From contig NZ_RJUE01000060.1 in NCBI RefSeq assembly GCF_024343735.1, positions 310,001 through 374,000 of the forward strand: a stretch of 64,000 bases of DNA, given 5' to 3'. Position numbers and translations under genes: made by a program. Shown in pieces: positions 16,276 to 26,450 of this stretch. Positions within the stretch are counted from its first letter, which is position 1; each line of letters begins with the position of its first letter. The DNA is from Lacihabitans sp. CCS-44. Lineage in GTDB: Bacteria > Bacteroidota > Bacteroidia > Cytophagales > Spirosomataceae. Below the pieces are notes generated by a model. It did not search any database, was not told the origin of the DNA, and worked only from the letters and a program-made list of their open reading frames with translations.

Positions 16276-17637
16276 ATGAAAACAAAATTACTTATAGTTT
16301 GTGTAGTCTTTTTGGCTTCTTGCAAACTACTACCCGACACTCTAAATCCAAACAATACGCCAGAGGAAGTTTTAATTTCTCAATTCGAAAGAGTGGGTTA
16401 TAGCGATTTGCTGATTGCGAAAAACGGAACATATCACACTGTTTTTCAAGAAAGTCCTGATATTGGAAAGCCCATCTATATCTATTACTCACAATCTTTA
16501 GATGAAGGAAAGTCCTGGAGTAAGCCTATAACTCTTAGCGATGACGGCACGGGCAATGGCAGCGGCTATGCCAGAATCATTGAAGATGGTCAAGGGCTAA
16601 TATATGCCATTTGGAAAAGATATGGCAGTGCAAAAATCCCTCAGCCAGATATAAGTCTTGATGGCCCAGGTGGTTATGTAGCCGGCACACTCATGTATAA
16701 AGTTCTTCAAGGGAACTCATGGGGTAGCCAAAAACGTCTTGCAGACAATGAATTAACACAGTTCTCTTGGTTTGCCAATGTTGACCCCTCTGGTACGCTC
16801 AGAGTCGTTTGGTCACAGATTAGCAATTTGTCTTCCACCAATAATTGGGTAAACAAATGGTACGCCGATTGGATTCGAGAGGCAAAAATGAATGGCTCCA
16901 ATTATTCAATTACAGCATTGACCAACCCGCTTCCCGCAGAATATCCAACTGGACCGCCAAAAAGAGCTGGGTATAACAATCTGGATGGATACTATGACAG
17001 CAACGGCAAGCTTCACTTTGTGGGGGAAGCCCTCGACGATGAAGGTGTACAGAACTTTATTTATTTCAACGGAACGGGTGCTTTTTCTATTTATAAATTT
17101 CCCAAGTTTTCAACGAATAACACTTTCATGAATCCGCCACGTTTAGTTGTGGATGACAACAACAGAGACCACGTGGTTTTCCAACCCAGCAGCTCTACGG
17201 TAAGTACTGACCAAATCTGGGACATCACTCCACACAATGGCCAAAAGAAAATAATTGGAGAAATCGCTACAAAGGGGGCTGAAATTCAAAGCTTTCAGGT
17301 CACTCAAGGCCCGGGTGGGAAATATGGTTTAGTTATACAAGCGGGTGGGTTAGTAGAATCAAACCAAACTCTGGGTGTGTTTTATTCCAATGGAAAGTTT
17401 GAAAACTTAAACCTTTCAAACAACGAAGCCAAAGAATCCTTCTTTACTACTGAATTTCAAAATTTTGCACAGAAAAAAACCTATTTATCCGTTCTTACAC
17501 TTTTTCTTACGGATCATACCAGTGTAGCATATGATAATTCTGGAAAACGAAAAATCCTGATGACGATTTCGGAGCAATCTCTGTTAGGAGGAGCCAGACT
17601 GAGTAGCCCATCTTTGTATTATGTAACTATTGACTAA
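16276..17637 (+). CDS. Exported lipoprotein with BNR/sialidase-like propeller
   Basis: 453 residues. Leader ends LASC (Cys16 lipobox). The motif YYSQSLDEGKSWSKPITL is a BNR Asp-box (S-D/E-G-K-S-W) of sialidase-like propellers, and DPSGTLRVVWSQ, DSNGKLHFVGEA, VVDDNNRDHVVFQ are propeller-blade-like repeats. The catalytic residues of true sialidases were not recognised, so it may only bind a ligand. It is 25 bp after the YD lipoprotein and one base before the C1 protease gene, so the three are very likely one transcript. Confidence 0.75.
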   Translation: MKTKLLIVCVVFLASCKLLPDTLNPNNTPEEVLISQFERVGYSDLLIAKNGTYHTVFQESPDIGKPIYIYYSQSLDEGKSWSKPITLSDDGTGNGSGYARIIEDGQGLIYAIWKRYGSAKIPQPDISLDGPGGYVAGTLMYKVLQGNSWGSQKRLADNELTQFSWFANVDPSGTLRVVWSQISNLSSTNNWVNKWYADWIREAKMNGSNYSITALTNPLPAEYPTGPPKRAGYNNLDGYYDSNGKLHFVGEALDDEGVQNFIYFNGTGAFSIYKFPKFSTNNTFMNPPRLVVDDNNRDHVVFQPSSSTVSTDQIWDITPHNGQKKIIGEIATKGAEIQSFQVTQGPGGKYGLVIQAGGLVESNQTLGVFYSNGKFENLNLSNNEAKESFFTTEFQNFAQKKTYLSVLTLFLTDHTSVAYDNSGKRKILMTISEQSLLGGARLSSPSLYYVTID

Positions 17638-17638
17638 C

Positions 17639-19360
17639 ATGAAAACTTTATCAAAATCAACCCTTGTATGGTTAATTGCATTTAGCATTTCTTCGCAAAG
17701 TTGCAAGATTACGGAAGCCCTAGAACCCGATGACGATGATACAGATAATCAAACAAACAGTGCATTGTATAAAACTGGCTGGCTCGGAAACGACAATTTG
17801 GCGGATACACCAAACAACATACGTTTTGGATTTGCGTCTTCAACCAACTTGCCAAGTTCTTTTGACAATTCCAAACTGATGCCACCAGTAAAAAACCAAG
17901 GTCAATACGGTACTTGTGTTTCTTGGGCCACGGGCTATTACACCAAAACCGCCACTGAAGGAATCAGCTTTAATTATGGAGCCACAGAACTGGCAAACGA
18001 AAAGAACCAAATAAGTGCAAAAGACTTGTTTACGTCCTTACCAGAAGGCAACTCAAAAGGTGACAAGTGCGACGGAAGCAGTTATATCATCAATTTCGAA
18101 ATGCTTCAGAAGCGTGGTGCGGCTACATTAGATGTTGTGCCGTACACAGGTTTGGGCGATTGCTCATCTTCATCTATTCAGTCTTCATGGACCAAAAGTG
18201 CAGAAAATCACAAAATCAAAAATTATAGAACCATAGAAAGTAGTGTGGTGGCCATAAAACAGCAGATTGTAAACAGAGTGCCAGTAGTAATGGGTGCCAA
18301 GCTTTCTGATAGCTTTATGAGCTGGAATAGCGATAACGTGCTTTCAGCCAACACCACTTACAACAACACTGGCCAGCATTCTTACCACGCTCTCACTATC
18401 GTTGGCTATGATAACAACAAAGGGCTCAATGGAGCTTTTAAGGTTATTAACTCTTGGGGTACTGGTTGGGGCAGCAAGGGTTTTATATGGATAGACTATA
18501 ATTTTTTTATCAATTCGTTTTTGCAAAGAGACCAAGCAGGCAATGGCGTGCTGATGGTCATGAGTGATGGAGCAAGTAAACCCACTGGCGATCCTACACC
18601 TCCGCCCCCGCCTACAGAAGTTGATCAAGTGTCGGGCATTGAACTGGTTTCTTGGGTAGAGGAAGATTATTCTACCGCGACTGAAACAAAAACGCCAAGT
18701 TCGAGATCCGTTGTTTTTGATATTTATAACGATGGTGAGTTTACGGCAACTCCCGTAAACCCTTGGAAAACCTATTATCTGTATTACAACTCAAAAAACG
18801 CCAACGACTATGGAATAATATTCAACTACAATTTTACAACTAAAAATCTAGCTCCAAACAAGTACAATTGTACCTCGGGTAGCTCTTGCGACTTCAACCT
18901 TTCCATTCCGTCTTGGAGTAGTTTTTCGGAGGAATTATTTGGCTCAGCAGAAGGCGTTTTGGTTAAATATACCATGCCCTCTAACCTGACTGGGTCATAT
19001 TATATTGTTTTGGTAGTAGATGCAGAAGATGTGTTTCAAGAATATGACGAGGATGATAATTTCTTCTACACTACAGACGATCCAATTATTTTCAGAAATG
19101 GAGAAGGCGGAAGAATAAGTTTCAAAAGCACGGGAAAGGAGTTTTCGTTTAAAAATACAATTTCCAAAAACAGCCTCAAAGAACAAAAAAAGCAGTTTTA
19201 CACCACTATAACACCTGAAAGATTAAACGAATATTCTCCCGAAGAGATTGGGGAGTTTATTGTTCAAAAGAAAAAATCTGGGGAGTTGGAAAGAAAAATA
19301 AAAGATTATGAAAACGGTCAAAAAACCAATATCTCTATTGAGCCTTATTTTAAGAAGTAA
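17639..19360 (+). CDS. Exported papain-family (C1) cysteine protease with CARDB-like domain
   Basis: 573 residues from the ATG MKTLSK, one base after the previous stop. Lipoprotein-like leader (Cys22 in SSQSC). The peptidase domain (about 70-310) has the complete papain set: Gln88 and Cys93 in NQGQYGTCVSWA, His250 in SYHALTIVGYD and Asn271 in KVINSWGTGWGSKGFIWI. After a Pro-rich linker (TGDPTPPPPP) comes a CARDB-like beta domain (about 325-480) and a charged tail. No inhibitory prodomain is obvious. Its substrates are presumably envelope or extracellular proteins (inference). The end overlaps the next gene by 53 bp. A second C1 protease lies at 20560. Confidence 0.9.
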   Translation: MKTLSKSTLVWLIAFSISSQSCKITEALEPDDDDTDNQTNSALYKTGWLGNDNLADTPNNIRFGFASSTNLPSSFDNSKLMPPVKNQGQYGTCVSWATGYYTKTATEGISFNYGATELANEKNQISAKDLFTSLPEGNSKGDKCDGSSYIINFEMLQKRGAATLDVVPYTGLGDCSSSSIQSSWTKSAENHKIKNYRTIESSVVAIKQQIVNRVPVVMGAKLSDSFMSWNSDNVLSANTTYNNTGQHSYHALTIVGYDNNKGLNGAFKVINSWGTGWGSKGFIWIDYNFFINSFLQRDQAGNGVLMVMSDGASKPTGDPTPPPPPTEVDQVSGIELVSWVEEDYSTATETKTPSSRSVVFDIYNDGEFTATPVNPWKTYYLYYNSKNANDYGIIFNYNFTTKNLAPNKYNCTSGSSCDFNLSIPSWSSFSEELFGSAEGVLVKYTMPSNLTGSYYIVLVVDAEDVFQEYDEDDNFFYTTDDPIIFRNGEGGRISFKSTGKEFSFKNTISKNSLKEQKKQFYTTITPERLNEYSPEEIGEFIVQKKKSGELERKIKDYENGQKTNISIEPYFKK

Positions 19361-20276
19361 ATATTGGTTTTGGCTGTTGGTTTTGGGTTCTTTCTTAAGC
19401 ACACAGGCCCAAAAGTTTGAAACAATTGAAGCCAAAAGTATTATATCTCAAATAAAAAAAGGTAAACCCATCAATATCGAAAATGCAGAAATTACGGGAG
19501 ACCTAGACTTTACAAAAGCTGGCTTTTACACAGAAACTAAGCAAAACGCAAGGGTGATTGTAGAAACCCCCTTGTTTTTTAAAAATTGCAAATTTCGTGG
19601 CCAAGTAATTGGTTTCAAAGAGGTTACAGACTTGTCTATTGCAAGTACATTTTCCAAAAACCTTACTTTTATCGACTGTATCTTTTACCAAAATTTTAAT
19701 CTAAACAGCTGTTATGTTAATTCTGTAAGTGATTTTTCTAGTTCACAATTTTACGGTGAAGTCCATTTCGAGAACTCCATTTTTAATAATCCCGTTTTTT
19801 TCAATAAAGCCATTTTTGCCAAAGAATGCTTTTTCCAAAATGCTCGGTTCAGGTCTAATCTTGATTTATCGGAAAGTATATTCAACCAAAACGCAAGCTT
19901 CCAAGGTTCTGATTTCTATGATTTAGCTCTCTTTAGACTAGCCGAGTTTCGCGAAAGTTTGGATGTCTCTTTATGTACATTTTTCAAAAATGCTAGCTTT
20001 AATTTTTTTAGTATCAAAAACAAAGGGCTATTTAACAACTGTCGTTTCGAAGCCAGGCTCGAATTTGAGAACACAAAAGCAACTACGATAGAAATGGAAG
20101 AATGTGTTTTTGAGAATGATGTGCTTTTCAATGAACTCGACTGTGCTTCTTTTAGCATCAACAAATCTCTGTTCTACAAAGACTCTCCAACCATTGATTT
20201 TAAACAAAAAAACACCACTCTTTTTACTCATGATGATGCTAAATATTTAGGGCAAAAGTTGCTGGAGATTAAGTAG
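19308..20276 (+). CDS. Exported pentapeptide-repeat-like protein
   Basis: 322 residues. A signal peptide (about 1-35, ending in STQAQ) precedes a long right-handed beta-helix type region: a series of degenerate pentapeptide units such as LTFIDCIF, VHFENSIFNN, VFFNKAIFAKECFFQNARF, LDLSESIFNQNASFQGSDF and LFRLAEFRESLDVSL. The repeats are rich in F at the central position rather than the usual L. Starts 53 bp inside the end of the C1 protease gene, so translation is likely coupled. Such proteins usually bind proteins; here a protease partner or scaffold role is inference. Confidence 0.8.
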   Translation: MKTVKKPISLLSLILRSKYWFWLLVLGSFLSTQAQKFETIEAKSIISQIKKGKPINIENAEITGDLDFTKAGFYTETKQNARVIVETPLFFKNCKFRGQVIGFKEVTDLSIASTFSKNLTFIDCIFYQNFNLNSCYVNSVSDFSSSQFYGEVHFENSIFNNPVFFNKAIFAKECFFQNARFRSNLDLSESIFNQNASFQGSDFYDLALFRLAEFRESLDVSLCTFFKNASFNFFSIKNKGLFNNCRFEARLEFENTKATTIEMEECVFENDVLFNELDCASFSINKSLFYKDSPTIDFKQKNTTLFTHDDAKYLGQKLLEIK

Positions 20277-20559
20277 ATATTGATTTATTCTTTTCTGGGT
20301 AAACTAAATCACATTTGAAACTCTGATTATGAAAACCCCATATTTTGGGTCATAAAAATATTTGTAGGCAATTGTTGCTATCCACATTTTGCTTTTTTAT
20401 TAACTCGCGAACATTCATAACTTCCCTATCTACTATTTCATCAAGATTGAATTTTTGTTAATTGATGGTTAAAATCATTCAAATATCAATTTTCAGGATT
20501 AATATTGAGCCTTGAAAGTAATTTTTCAAAACCTAGCCATTAAAACCTAAAATATTTGC

Positions 20560-22392
20560 ATGAAAAAAACCATTCTTTTCCTGATTCTCAGTGTCTTTTT
20601 ATCGACCATTTCCCAAGCCCAAATCTACGTTTTAGAAACTCAAGGACAGGTTTCTTCCAACGGAAAAGCACTTAAAAAAGGAGAGGAAGTCTCGGAAAAA
20701 GCAATATTACTTTTTGGAAAAGATAGCAAAATAAATCTTCTTTCTCCCAGCGGTTTTATCAATATTGACAGTCGTATCCCTAACGTAAACACCACAGAAT
20801 TAGGCATTTTAATAAAAAACCAAGCGTTTTCTAAGGGTAATTCTACCCGCTCATTTTCTGAATCAGAAAACATACAATTGGAAAATGAGCTGACCAACAT
20901 AATGGATATTTTGGAAGGAAACGGCCAGTCGTTTGAACAAAATTATGGCAATTACTTAGAGCCTTATCTGAAAAGCCGCTTGGATGAGAATACGGTAAAA
21001 AAAGCTTTTGATTTTTTACAAAATAAGTACGACAAAAGCCCTCCCACACTTACGGGTCTAATGAGCGACGAGGCTCAATATCAGTCCATTCCGCAAATTT
21101 CGAGACTAATTAACAGGTCGTACACGAGTTTGCCCGAGCGAGTTTCGTTGAAAGAATATTGCCCAAAACCAGGTCTTCAACAATACAGCGATTGCGTGGG
21201 TTGGTCTACCACTTATGCCGCCCGAACGATTCTTTATGCCATCAGAAACAACATAAAAAACCGACAAACTATTACTAATGAGACCTTTGCTCCGTCATTT
21301 ACCTACAGTCAGATAAAATCTAGCCAAACCGAAGCTGCCTGTAAACAAGGTTCTTACATTCAAGATGCCGTTAAACTCATCAAAGATTTAGGCTCCATCA
21401 AAAATGTGGATTTTGAGTATAGCTGTTCTCCTGTTATCGAAAATCAAGACGTAAGAATTGCCTCCAAATTCAGAATAAAAAACTACAAACGTCTTTCAGG
21501 AGATTACAATTCAGACCGCACTCAAATGATGGAAAACATCAAAAAAAGTCTCTCTGAAAAACGCCCCGTGGTAATAGCCATGGAAGTTTATGATTCGTTC
21601 CAAAGACCAAGTGCATCGGCCACCAAAGGACTTTGGGAAGGCAAAAAAGGCAAATTGGTTAGCCGACACGCCATAACGGTGATTGGCTACGACGACACAA
21701 AATATGGCGGTGCTTTCGAAATCATCAACAGTTGGGGTACTTATTGGGGCAACGAGGGCTTTATATGGCTCAAATACAATGACTTTGCCGCAGTAACCTA
21801 CGAAGCCTACGAAATGGCTGATTATGAGGCCACTACGCCAAACAATACCAAAGCCGATTTGTCAGGAAGTTTCGAGGTGATTTTAGACAACGGTAATAGC
21901 ATGCCTGTGAGATTAAACAATAACACATCCGAAACGGTAAACTATGCCTCCACCAAATCTTACAGCTCTGGCACACAGTTTCGTCTGAGTTTTACAAACA
22001 ACCAGCCGGCTTATGTTTACTTAATCAGCTATGGCACCAACACCACAAAAGTGAGTAACATCTTCCCTTTTGATGGCTACAGTGCGTATCTGGATTATTC
22101 AAAAAACGAAATAATGATACCCAACGAAGATTATTGGGTACAGATGGACAACAACATCGGCACGGATTATCTTTGTATTTTGTTTTCGAAAGAAGAGCTG
22201 GACATAAAAGCTATCGCCAAACAAATGCAGCGACAAACGGGTAGTTTTGACGCTAAACTAAAAGCCGCCCTTCAAAACAAAATGGTAGAAAACAAAAGCG
22301 TAAACCTGACCAAAGACAAAATAAACTTTGAAGCAAAACTTAACGGCAAAAGCGTGATTCCTATTACTTTAGAGATTAAACATGTGAATTAA
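20560..22392 (+). CDS. Exported papain-family (C1) protease with DUF4384 domain
   Basis: 610 residues with an SPI signal peptide (MKKTILFLILSVFLSTISQA). N-terminal region (21-180) unrecognised, with a possible SH3/FecR-like start (YVLETQGQVSSNGKALKKGEEVSE). The C1 peptidase (about 185-420) shows Cys212 in QQYSDCVGWSTTYA, His370 in SRHAITVIGYDD and Asn390 in EIINSWGTYWGNEGFIWLKY. The C-terminal part (about 450-570) matches the DUF4384 pattern: GTQFRLSFTNNQPAYVYLIS, NIFPFDGYSAY, YWVQMDNNIGTDYLCILFSKEEL. DUF4384 is known from caspase-like and kinase proteins. Fifteen bp before the TPR-caspase gene, so the pair is an operon. Confidence 0.9.
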   Translation: MKKTILFLILSVFLSTISQAQIYVLETQGQVSSNGKALKKGEEVSEKAILLFGKDSKINLLSPSGFINIDSRIPNVNTTELGILIKNQAFSKGNSTRSFSESENIQLENELTNIMDILEGNGQSFEQNYGNYLEPYLKSRLDENTVKKAFDFLQNKYDKSPPTLTGLMSDEAQYQSIPQISRLINRSYTSLPERVSLKEYCPKPGLQQYSDCVGWSTTYAARTILYAIRNNIKNRQTITNETFAPSFTYSQIKSSQTEAACKQGSYIQDAVKLIKDLGSIKNVDFEYSCSPVIENQDVRIASKFRIKNYKRLSGDYNSDRTQMMENIKKSLSEKRPVVIAMEVYDSFQRPSASATKGLWEGKKGKLVSRHAITVIGYDDTKYGGAFEIINSWGTYWGNEGFIWLKYNDFAAVTYEAYEMADYEATTPNNTKADLSGSFEVILDNGNSMPVRLNNNTSETVNYASTKSYSSGTQFRLSFTNNQPAYVYLISYGTNTTKVSNIFPFDGYSAYLDYSKNEIMIPNEDYWVQMDNNIGTDYLCILFSKEELDIKAIAKQMQRQTGSFDAKLKAALQNKMVENKSVNLTKDKINFEAKLNGKSVIPITLEIKHVN

Positions 22393-22407
22393 AGACCCAA
22401 AAATTCA

Positions 22408-24333
22408 ATGAAAACCAAACTATATATTTTAATAATAATTTTACTGCCTTTACTGAGTTTTGGACAAAATTCCTACCAAAAAGGCGTAGAATATTACAAA
22501 AAAGCCGACTACAAAAATGCTGAAAATGCATTCGATGAGGCCCTAGATGAAGAAATTGAGCCAGCATATAACACTCTTACATACAGAGGATTGGCTAAAT
22601 ATTATCAAAAAAAATACAACGAGGCGTATGAAGACTATAACCTTGCCGTAAAAGACCTCAACAAACTCGGTTATACCAAAATCGGAGAAATGCCAACAAA
22701 TATCCTAAAAGCCTATGGACTCACACTTTATGACAGAGCTTTAGCCCAGCACAAACGTGGTCAATACAACGAAGCCATAAAGGATTTCAACTTTGCGTTG
22801 ATGTATAAATATAGCCCTGGAGACTGCTACTACCAAATCGCCAACGCCTATTACGCACTTTCTGATTTTGGAAAAGCTGCCGAGAATTATTCGCTCAGTA
22901 TGCCTTATAAATCAACAGATTACAGTTTGTATTACTGGCGTGGAAATGCCTATCTGAGCGATGGAAAATGGAAACAAAGCGTTGCTGACTTCGACTATTA
23001 TATCAAACAAAAACCCAACGATCCCTACGGATACCATTACCGTGGTTTTTCTAAAATCATGTTGGGCAATATTGATGCGGCTATAGAAGATACACAAAAA
23101 TCTATCGACCTCAATATGAAAGACATCTATTTGGCTTTCAGAAACTTAGGCATGATAAATATCCAATTGGAAGATTGTGAAAAAGCCAGAGAGAATTTTG
23201 AATATGCGATTAAATTAAATTCAAACGACAATTTTAGCAAAAACAAACTCGAAACCTTAAGTGACGATTGTGGCGAAACTGAAGAAGAGGAAGTGGTCGT
23301 AAAAAATATGCCAAAATATTCAAAACCTACCATCAGCTGGGTATATCCTACACAAGAAAGTATAGAAACATCAGAAAATGTAGTAACCATAAAAGCCTGC
23401 GTAAACAGCTCAGAAAAACCAAGCATGAGTTTGTATGCCGACGGCGTGGAGTTGACTTCGAGAGATTTCGTAATTGTGCCATCCAAACAACCTGACTGCC
23501 CGTATAGATTTGAAAAACAGGTAACTATACCACCCAACGCCAACCTGACTAACCTCCGTTTTGTAGCCAAAAACTCCGGAGGAAGTGTGGAATCAAGCCG
23601 GAAAATTTACAAAATAAAATCACAAAATCCTGAGGCTGAAGAACGTAGAATCGCACTTTTGATAGGTAATGCAGCCTACAAACACAAACCTCTCAACAAC
23701 ACACTCAACGACGTGGACGACATGGCCAAGAAGCTCGAAGGCTTGGGTTTTAAAGTAATCAAGCACAAAAACCTGAAAGCCGAAGAAATGAGTATGGCTT
23801 TTATAAAATTTGGAAGAGAGCTGGCCAATTACGATGTGGGCATGTTTTTTTATGCTGGCCACGGACTACAAAACGGCAGCGGTACCAATTTCCTTGTGCC
23901 TGTAGATGCTGAAGCCATAAAAACCGACCAAGATTTCAATAAATATTGTGTAGAAGTGGACGAGCTTTTTGGCCAAATGAAAAAAGCCAATTCAAAAGTA
24001 AATATCATCATTTTGGATGCTTGCCGTGACAACCCTTTGGACGCAAGAAACACCACCCGTGGCTCTGGCTCTAGAGGCTTGTCTGCCCCTACCCAAAACC
24101 CGCAAGGCTCATTTATTTTTTATGCAGCTTCAGCCAACCAAACCGCACTGGAAGGTGAAGGAAGCCGAAACGGTATCTTCACAGGAGAATTGCTGAAGTT
24201 TATCGACAAACCCAACCTCAAGCTAGAAGAAGTAGTAAAAGAAACCTCAAAAGCTGTAAAACTAAAAACCAACGACCAACAAAAACCCGCTTGGTACTCA
24301 GAGTTTGATGGCGATTTTTATTTTAGGCATTGA
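22408..24333 (+). CDS. Exported TPR protein with caspase (C14) peptidase domain
   Basis: 641 residues. Signal peptide (MKTKLYILIIILLPLLSFGQ), then about seven tetratricopeptide repeats (about 22-285), a beta sandwich-like linker (about 300-400), and a caspase fold (about 412-640). The catalytic dyad is visible: His485 in FFYAGHGLQNG and Cys539 in ILDACRDNPL; RIALLIGNAAY is the family start. The protein is predicted to be exported, which is unusual for a death-type protease and argues for an envelope role. It is co-transcribed with the C1-DUF4384 protease and faces a propeller gene convergently. Substrate, activation and interaction partners unknown. Confidence 0.92.
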   Translation: MKTKLYILIIILLPLLSFGQNSYQKGVEYYKKADYKNAENAFDEALDEEIEPAYNTLTYRGLAKYYQKKYNEAYEDYNLAVKDLNKLGYTKIGEMPTNILKAYGLTLYDRALAQHKRGQYNEAIKDFNFALMYKYSPGDCYYQIANAYYALSDFGKAAENYSLSMPYKSTDYSLYYWRGNAYLSDGKWKQSVADFDYYIKQKPNDPYGYHYRGFSKIMLGNIDAAIEDTQKSIDLNMKDIYLAFRNLGMINIQLEDCEKARENFEYAIKLNSNDNFSKNKLETLSDDCGETEEEEVVVKNMPKYSKPTISWVYPTQESIETSENVVTIKACVNSSEKPSMSLYADGVELTSRDFVIVPSKQPDCPYRFEKQVTIPPNANLTNLRFVAKNSGGSVESSRKIYKIKSQNPEAEERRIALLIGNAAYKHKPLNNTLNDVDDMAKKLEGLGFKVIKHKNLKAEEMSMAFIKFGRELANYDVGMFFYAGHGLQNGSGTNFLVPVDAEAIKTDQDFNKYCVEVDELFGQMKKANSKVNIIILDACRDNPLDARNTTRGSGSRGLSAPTQNPQGSFIFYAASANQTALEGEGSRNGIFTGELLKFIDKPNLKLEEVVKETSKAVKLKTNDQQKPAWYSEFDGDFYFRH

Positions 24334-24379
24334 GGTGGGGAGATAGCCATTCCGTTGGTTTGCAAAAAGAATGAAGAAA

Positions 24380-26242
24380 TTAATTGATTGGATGTATTTC
24401 GAAATGGTTTTTATAAACAACTACTATTTTATCCTCTTTAGTAAAGAATACATTAATTATCCGTGGGTCTTCAAATTTTTTAAGAATTTTGAAATTTTTC
24501 AAATCGTAAATTGCTACTATCCCATAAAAGTAATTTTCTCCTATAACTCCATAATTATTGTTTTTGGACAATTTAAGGGTTATTGAAGCAGGATTCAATA
24601 AGTGCTTGAACAAGTAGTTTGGAATATTCAAAATGTTTTTCTCAGAATCCAAATCAAAAATACTAATTGAATCGGAGTCAATTTTAACTAAATTCCTATC
24701 AAAATCATCCTCTAATATCATATTTATTTTATCTAAAATCATAATAGGCTGTTGACCATCTTGTATTTTTGCAATCCCCCAATTTTTATTTAATAAAAAC
24801 AATTTGTTCTGTTCTTTAGAAAATATAACTCTATCCCAATAAGACTCCCCCTCAATTGTTATACTATCAATTAATTGTCCAGTTTTTACATTTATTCTCT
24901 TTAGTATTTTGTCTGAAAAAAGCATTTCAACTTTTTCGGTTACAGCCATATTTAAAAAAGTAAAAAGCCTCTTCCCGCTACCTGATTCTGGAGTTCTGAT
25001 TATATCCACAGTGGGTTTTGAATTATTAAATTTGAAATGATAAAAGTTATTTTCGTTAGGAATTTTGGTAACCAATTCATTTGGATTCAAAGACTTTTGA
25101 AAAATATAATTATCATATCCTGTTTGAAAAACATTAAGCAATTTATTATTTCTAATATCAATCTTTTTAAGTTGATAGTTACTTGTATTTAAGTATAAAT
25201 AATTTTCTGATAACAATGCCTTTGTATTTCTTTCAGATGGACTTAGGTCTATTATGTTTTCTGGAATGATTTTTTTTACCTCTCCATCTTCCATTAAAAA
25301 CAATAAAAAATTCAAGTTTGAGGCAACTTCAAAATCAATGAATCGCCCTTTGTAGGAAATGGTTCTTACTTTCTGACCACTGTCCGACTTATAAATGTCG
25401 ATTTTGGATAAAACATGGTTGGCAATTGCATAATATAAACCGTCTTTAGAAAATTTTACAAAAGTATCCTCAGCCCAGATATCTAAGACATTTACTTTGT
25501 GTTCTCTGTACTTTTCCAAACTTTCACTATTCCAAATAGTCACTTTTTCCCTATCATAAGTTGCCAAATAATTATTTTGATTAGATACTGCCAGAATATT
25601 TTTTTCAAAATCTCCAAATGTAGAACTTGTAAATTGGACAGTTTTTAAAATCTTATTACCTTCAAAATCCATTAAAAGCAAGTGTCCTCTTTCAGATACT
25701 ACCGCAATTTTATTTTTATGCGTTCTTGCAATTGCAGAAAATCCGCCTAAAGTATTTTTCGGGAAATCTAAAACCGTAAATTTTTTTTCAACATTATTAT
25801 ATTCCTCTAAAGTATGTGAAATAAAAAAAAATCGATTCTCGAAACTGCTTTTAACAAAGTCTCTCATTTGGTATGGTTCAAAAAAGAATTCTTGCTTTTT
25901 AGAGGTCAAATTAATTTTGCCAATAAAACACTGATTAGTATCTATTCTATTAAATCCACTATAGTATATCACGTAATCTTTAGCTTCTTTATCCAAAAAT
26001 ATCGGATTCACACTACTAATGTCAATATCCTCCCTAAAAAGGAGTTTATTTTGATTTAAAGACCAAACGGACATTGAATTTGATGAATTTATTAAGAAAG
26101 TATTATTATCTGGAAAAAGTATTAGCCTCCTTGGATTATTTACAGAAATGATATTTGGTTGACTAAACGTATCAAAAGCACAAAAAAAAGTTGTAGCCAT
26201 TAAGAAGATTAAAAAAGAGCGTTGCGTTAGATATATAAACAT
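24380..26242 (-). CDS. Exported beta-propeller (WD40-like) protein
   Basis: 620 residues with a signal peptide (MFIYLTQRSFLIFLMATTFF...FS). The rest is a chain of propeller-type repeats without standard WD signatures: LILFPDNNTFLINSSNSMSVW, LAVSNQNNYLATYDREKVTIWN, VKFSKDGLYYAIANHVLSKIDIY, RISYKGRF and so on. It is more AT-rich than its neighbours. Convergent to the TPR-caspase gene with 46 bp between. WD40 propellers are often fused to bacterial caspases; a separate, exported partner is inference. No enzymatic motif seen. Confidence 0.75.
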   Translation of the reverse strand: MFIYLTQRSFLIFLMATTFFCAFDTFSQPNIISVNNPRRLILFPDNNTFLINSSNSMSVWSLNQNKLLFREDIDISSVNPIFLDKEAKDYVIYYSGFNRIDTNQCFIGKINLTSKKQEFFFEPYQMRDFVKSSFENRFFFISHTLEEYNNVEKKFTVLDFPKNTLGGFSAIARTHKNKIAVVSERGHLLLMDFEGNKILKTVQFTSSTFGDFEKNILAVSNQNNYLATYDREKVTIWNSESLEKYREHKVNVLDIWAEDTFVKFSKDGLYYAIANHVLSKIDIYKSDSGQKVRTISYKGRFIDFEVASNLNFLLFLMEDGEVKKIIPENIIDLSPSERNTKALLSENYLYLNTSNYQLKKIDIRNNKLLNVFQTGYDNYIFQKSLNPNELVTKIPNENNFYHFKFNNSKPTVDIIRTPESGSGKRLFTFLNMAVTEKVEMLFSDKILKRINVKTGQLIDSITIEGESYWDRVIFSKEQNKLFLLNKNWGIAKIQDGQQPIMILDKINMILEDDFDRNLVKIDSDSISIFDLDSEKNILNIPNYLFKHLLNPASITLKLSKNNNYGVIGENYFYGIVAIYDLKNFKILKKFEDPRIINVFFTKEDKIVVVYKNHFEIHPIN

Positions 26243-26450
26243 ACTTCAAATAATATTTTTAAATATTTTTCAAGTTCCGTGCCAATAATCAGGATAGTAA
26301 TAGTAAATTGACATTTATTCATTTTTTCTTACCCTTAGGATTGCTCCTTATTTCTAACCTCTTCCCAAATTCCAAACTCAATATTTTGACCATTAAAGTT
26401 TAAACCACGATATTGCACAAATATTTCAACCCATTTTTAAAATCACTCTG

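Noticed and set aside
20385-20400. CTATCCACA resembling a DnaA box
   Set aside because: Single, one mismatch from TTATCCACA, no cluster; not evidence of an origin here.
24371-24586. A 71-codon frame downstream of the caspase gene
   Set aside because: Lies wholly antisense to the propeller gene and has low-complexity hydrophobic content.
15435-26242. Interpretation as a classical intracellular caspase-based anti-phage system
   Set aside because: All proteins carry export signals, and no nucleic-acid sensor, nuclease or cyclase gene is present; an envelope role is more consistent.
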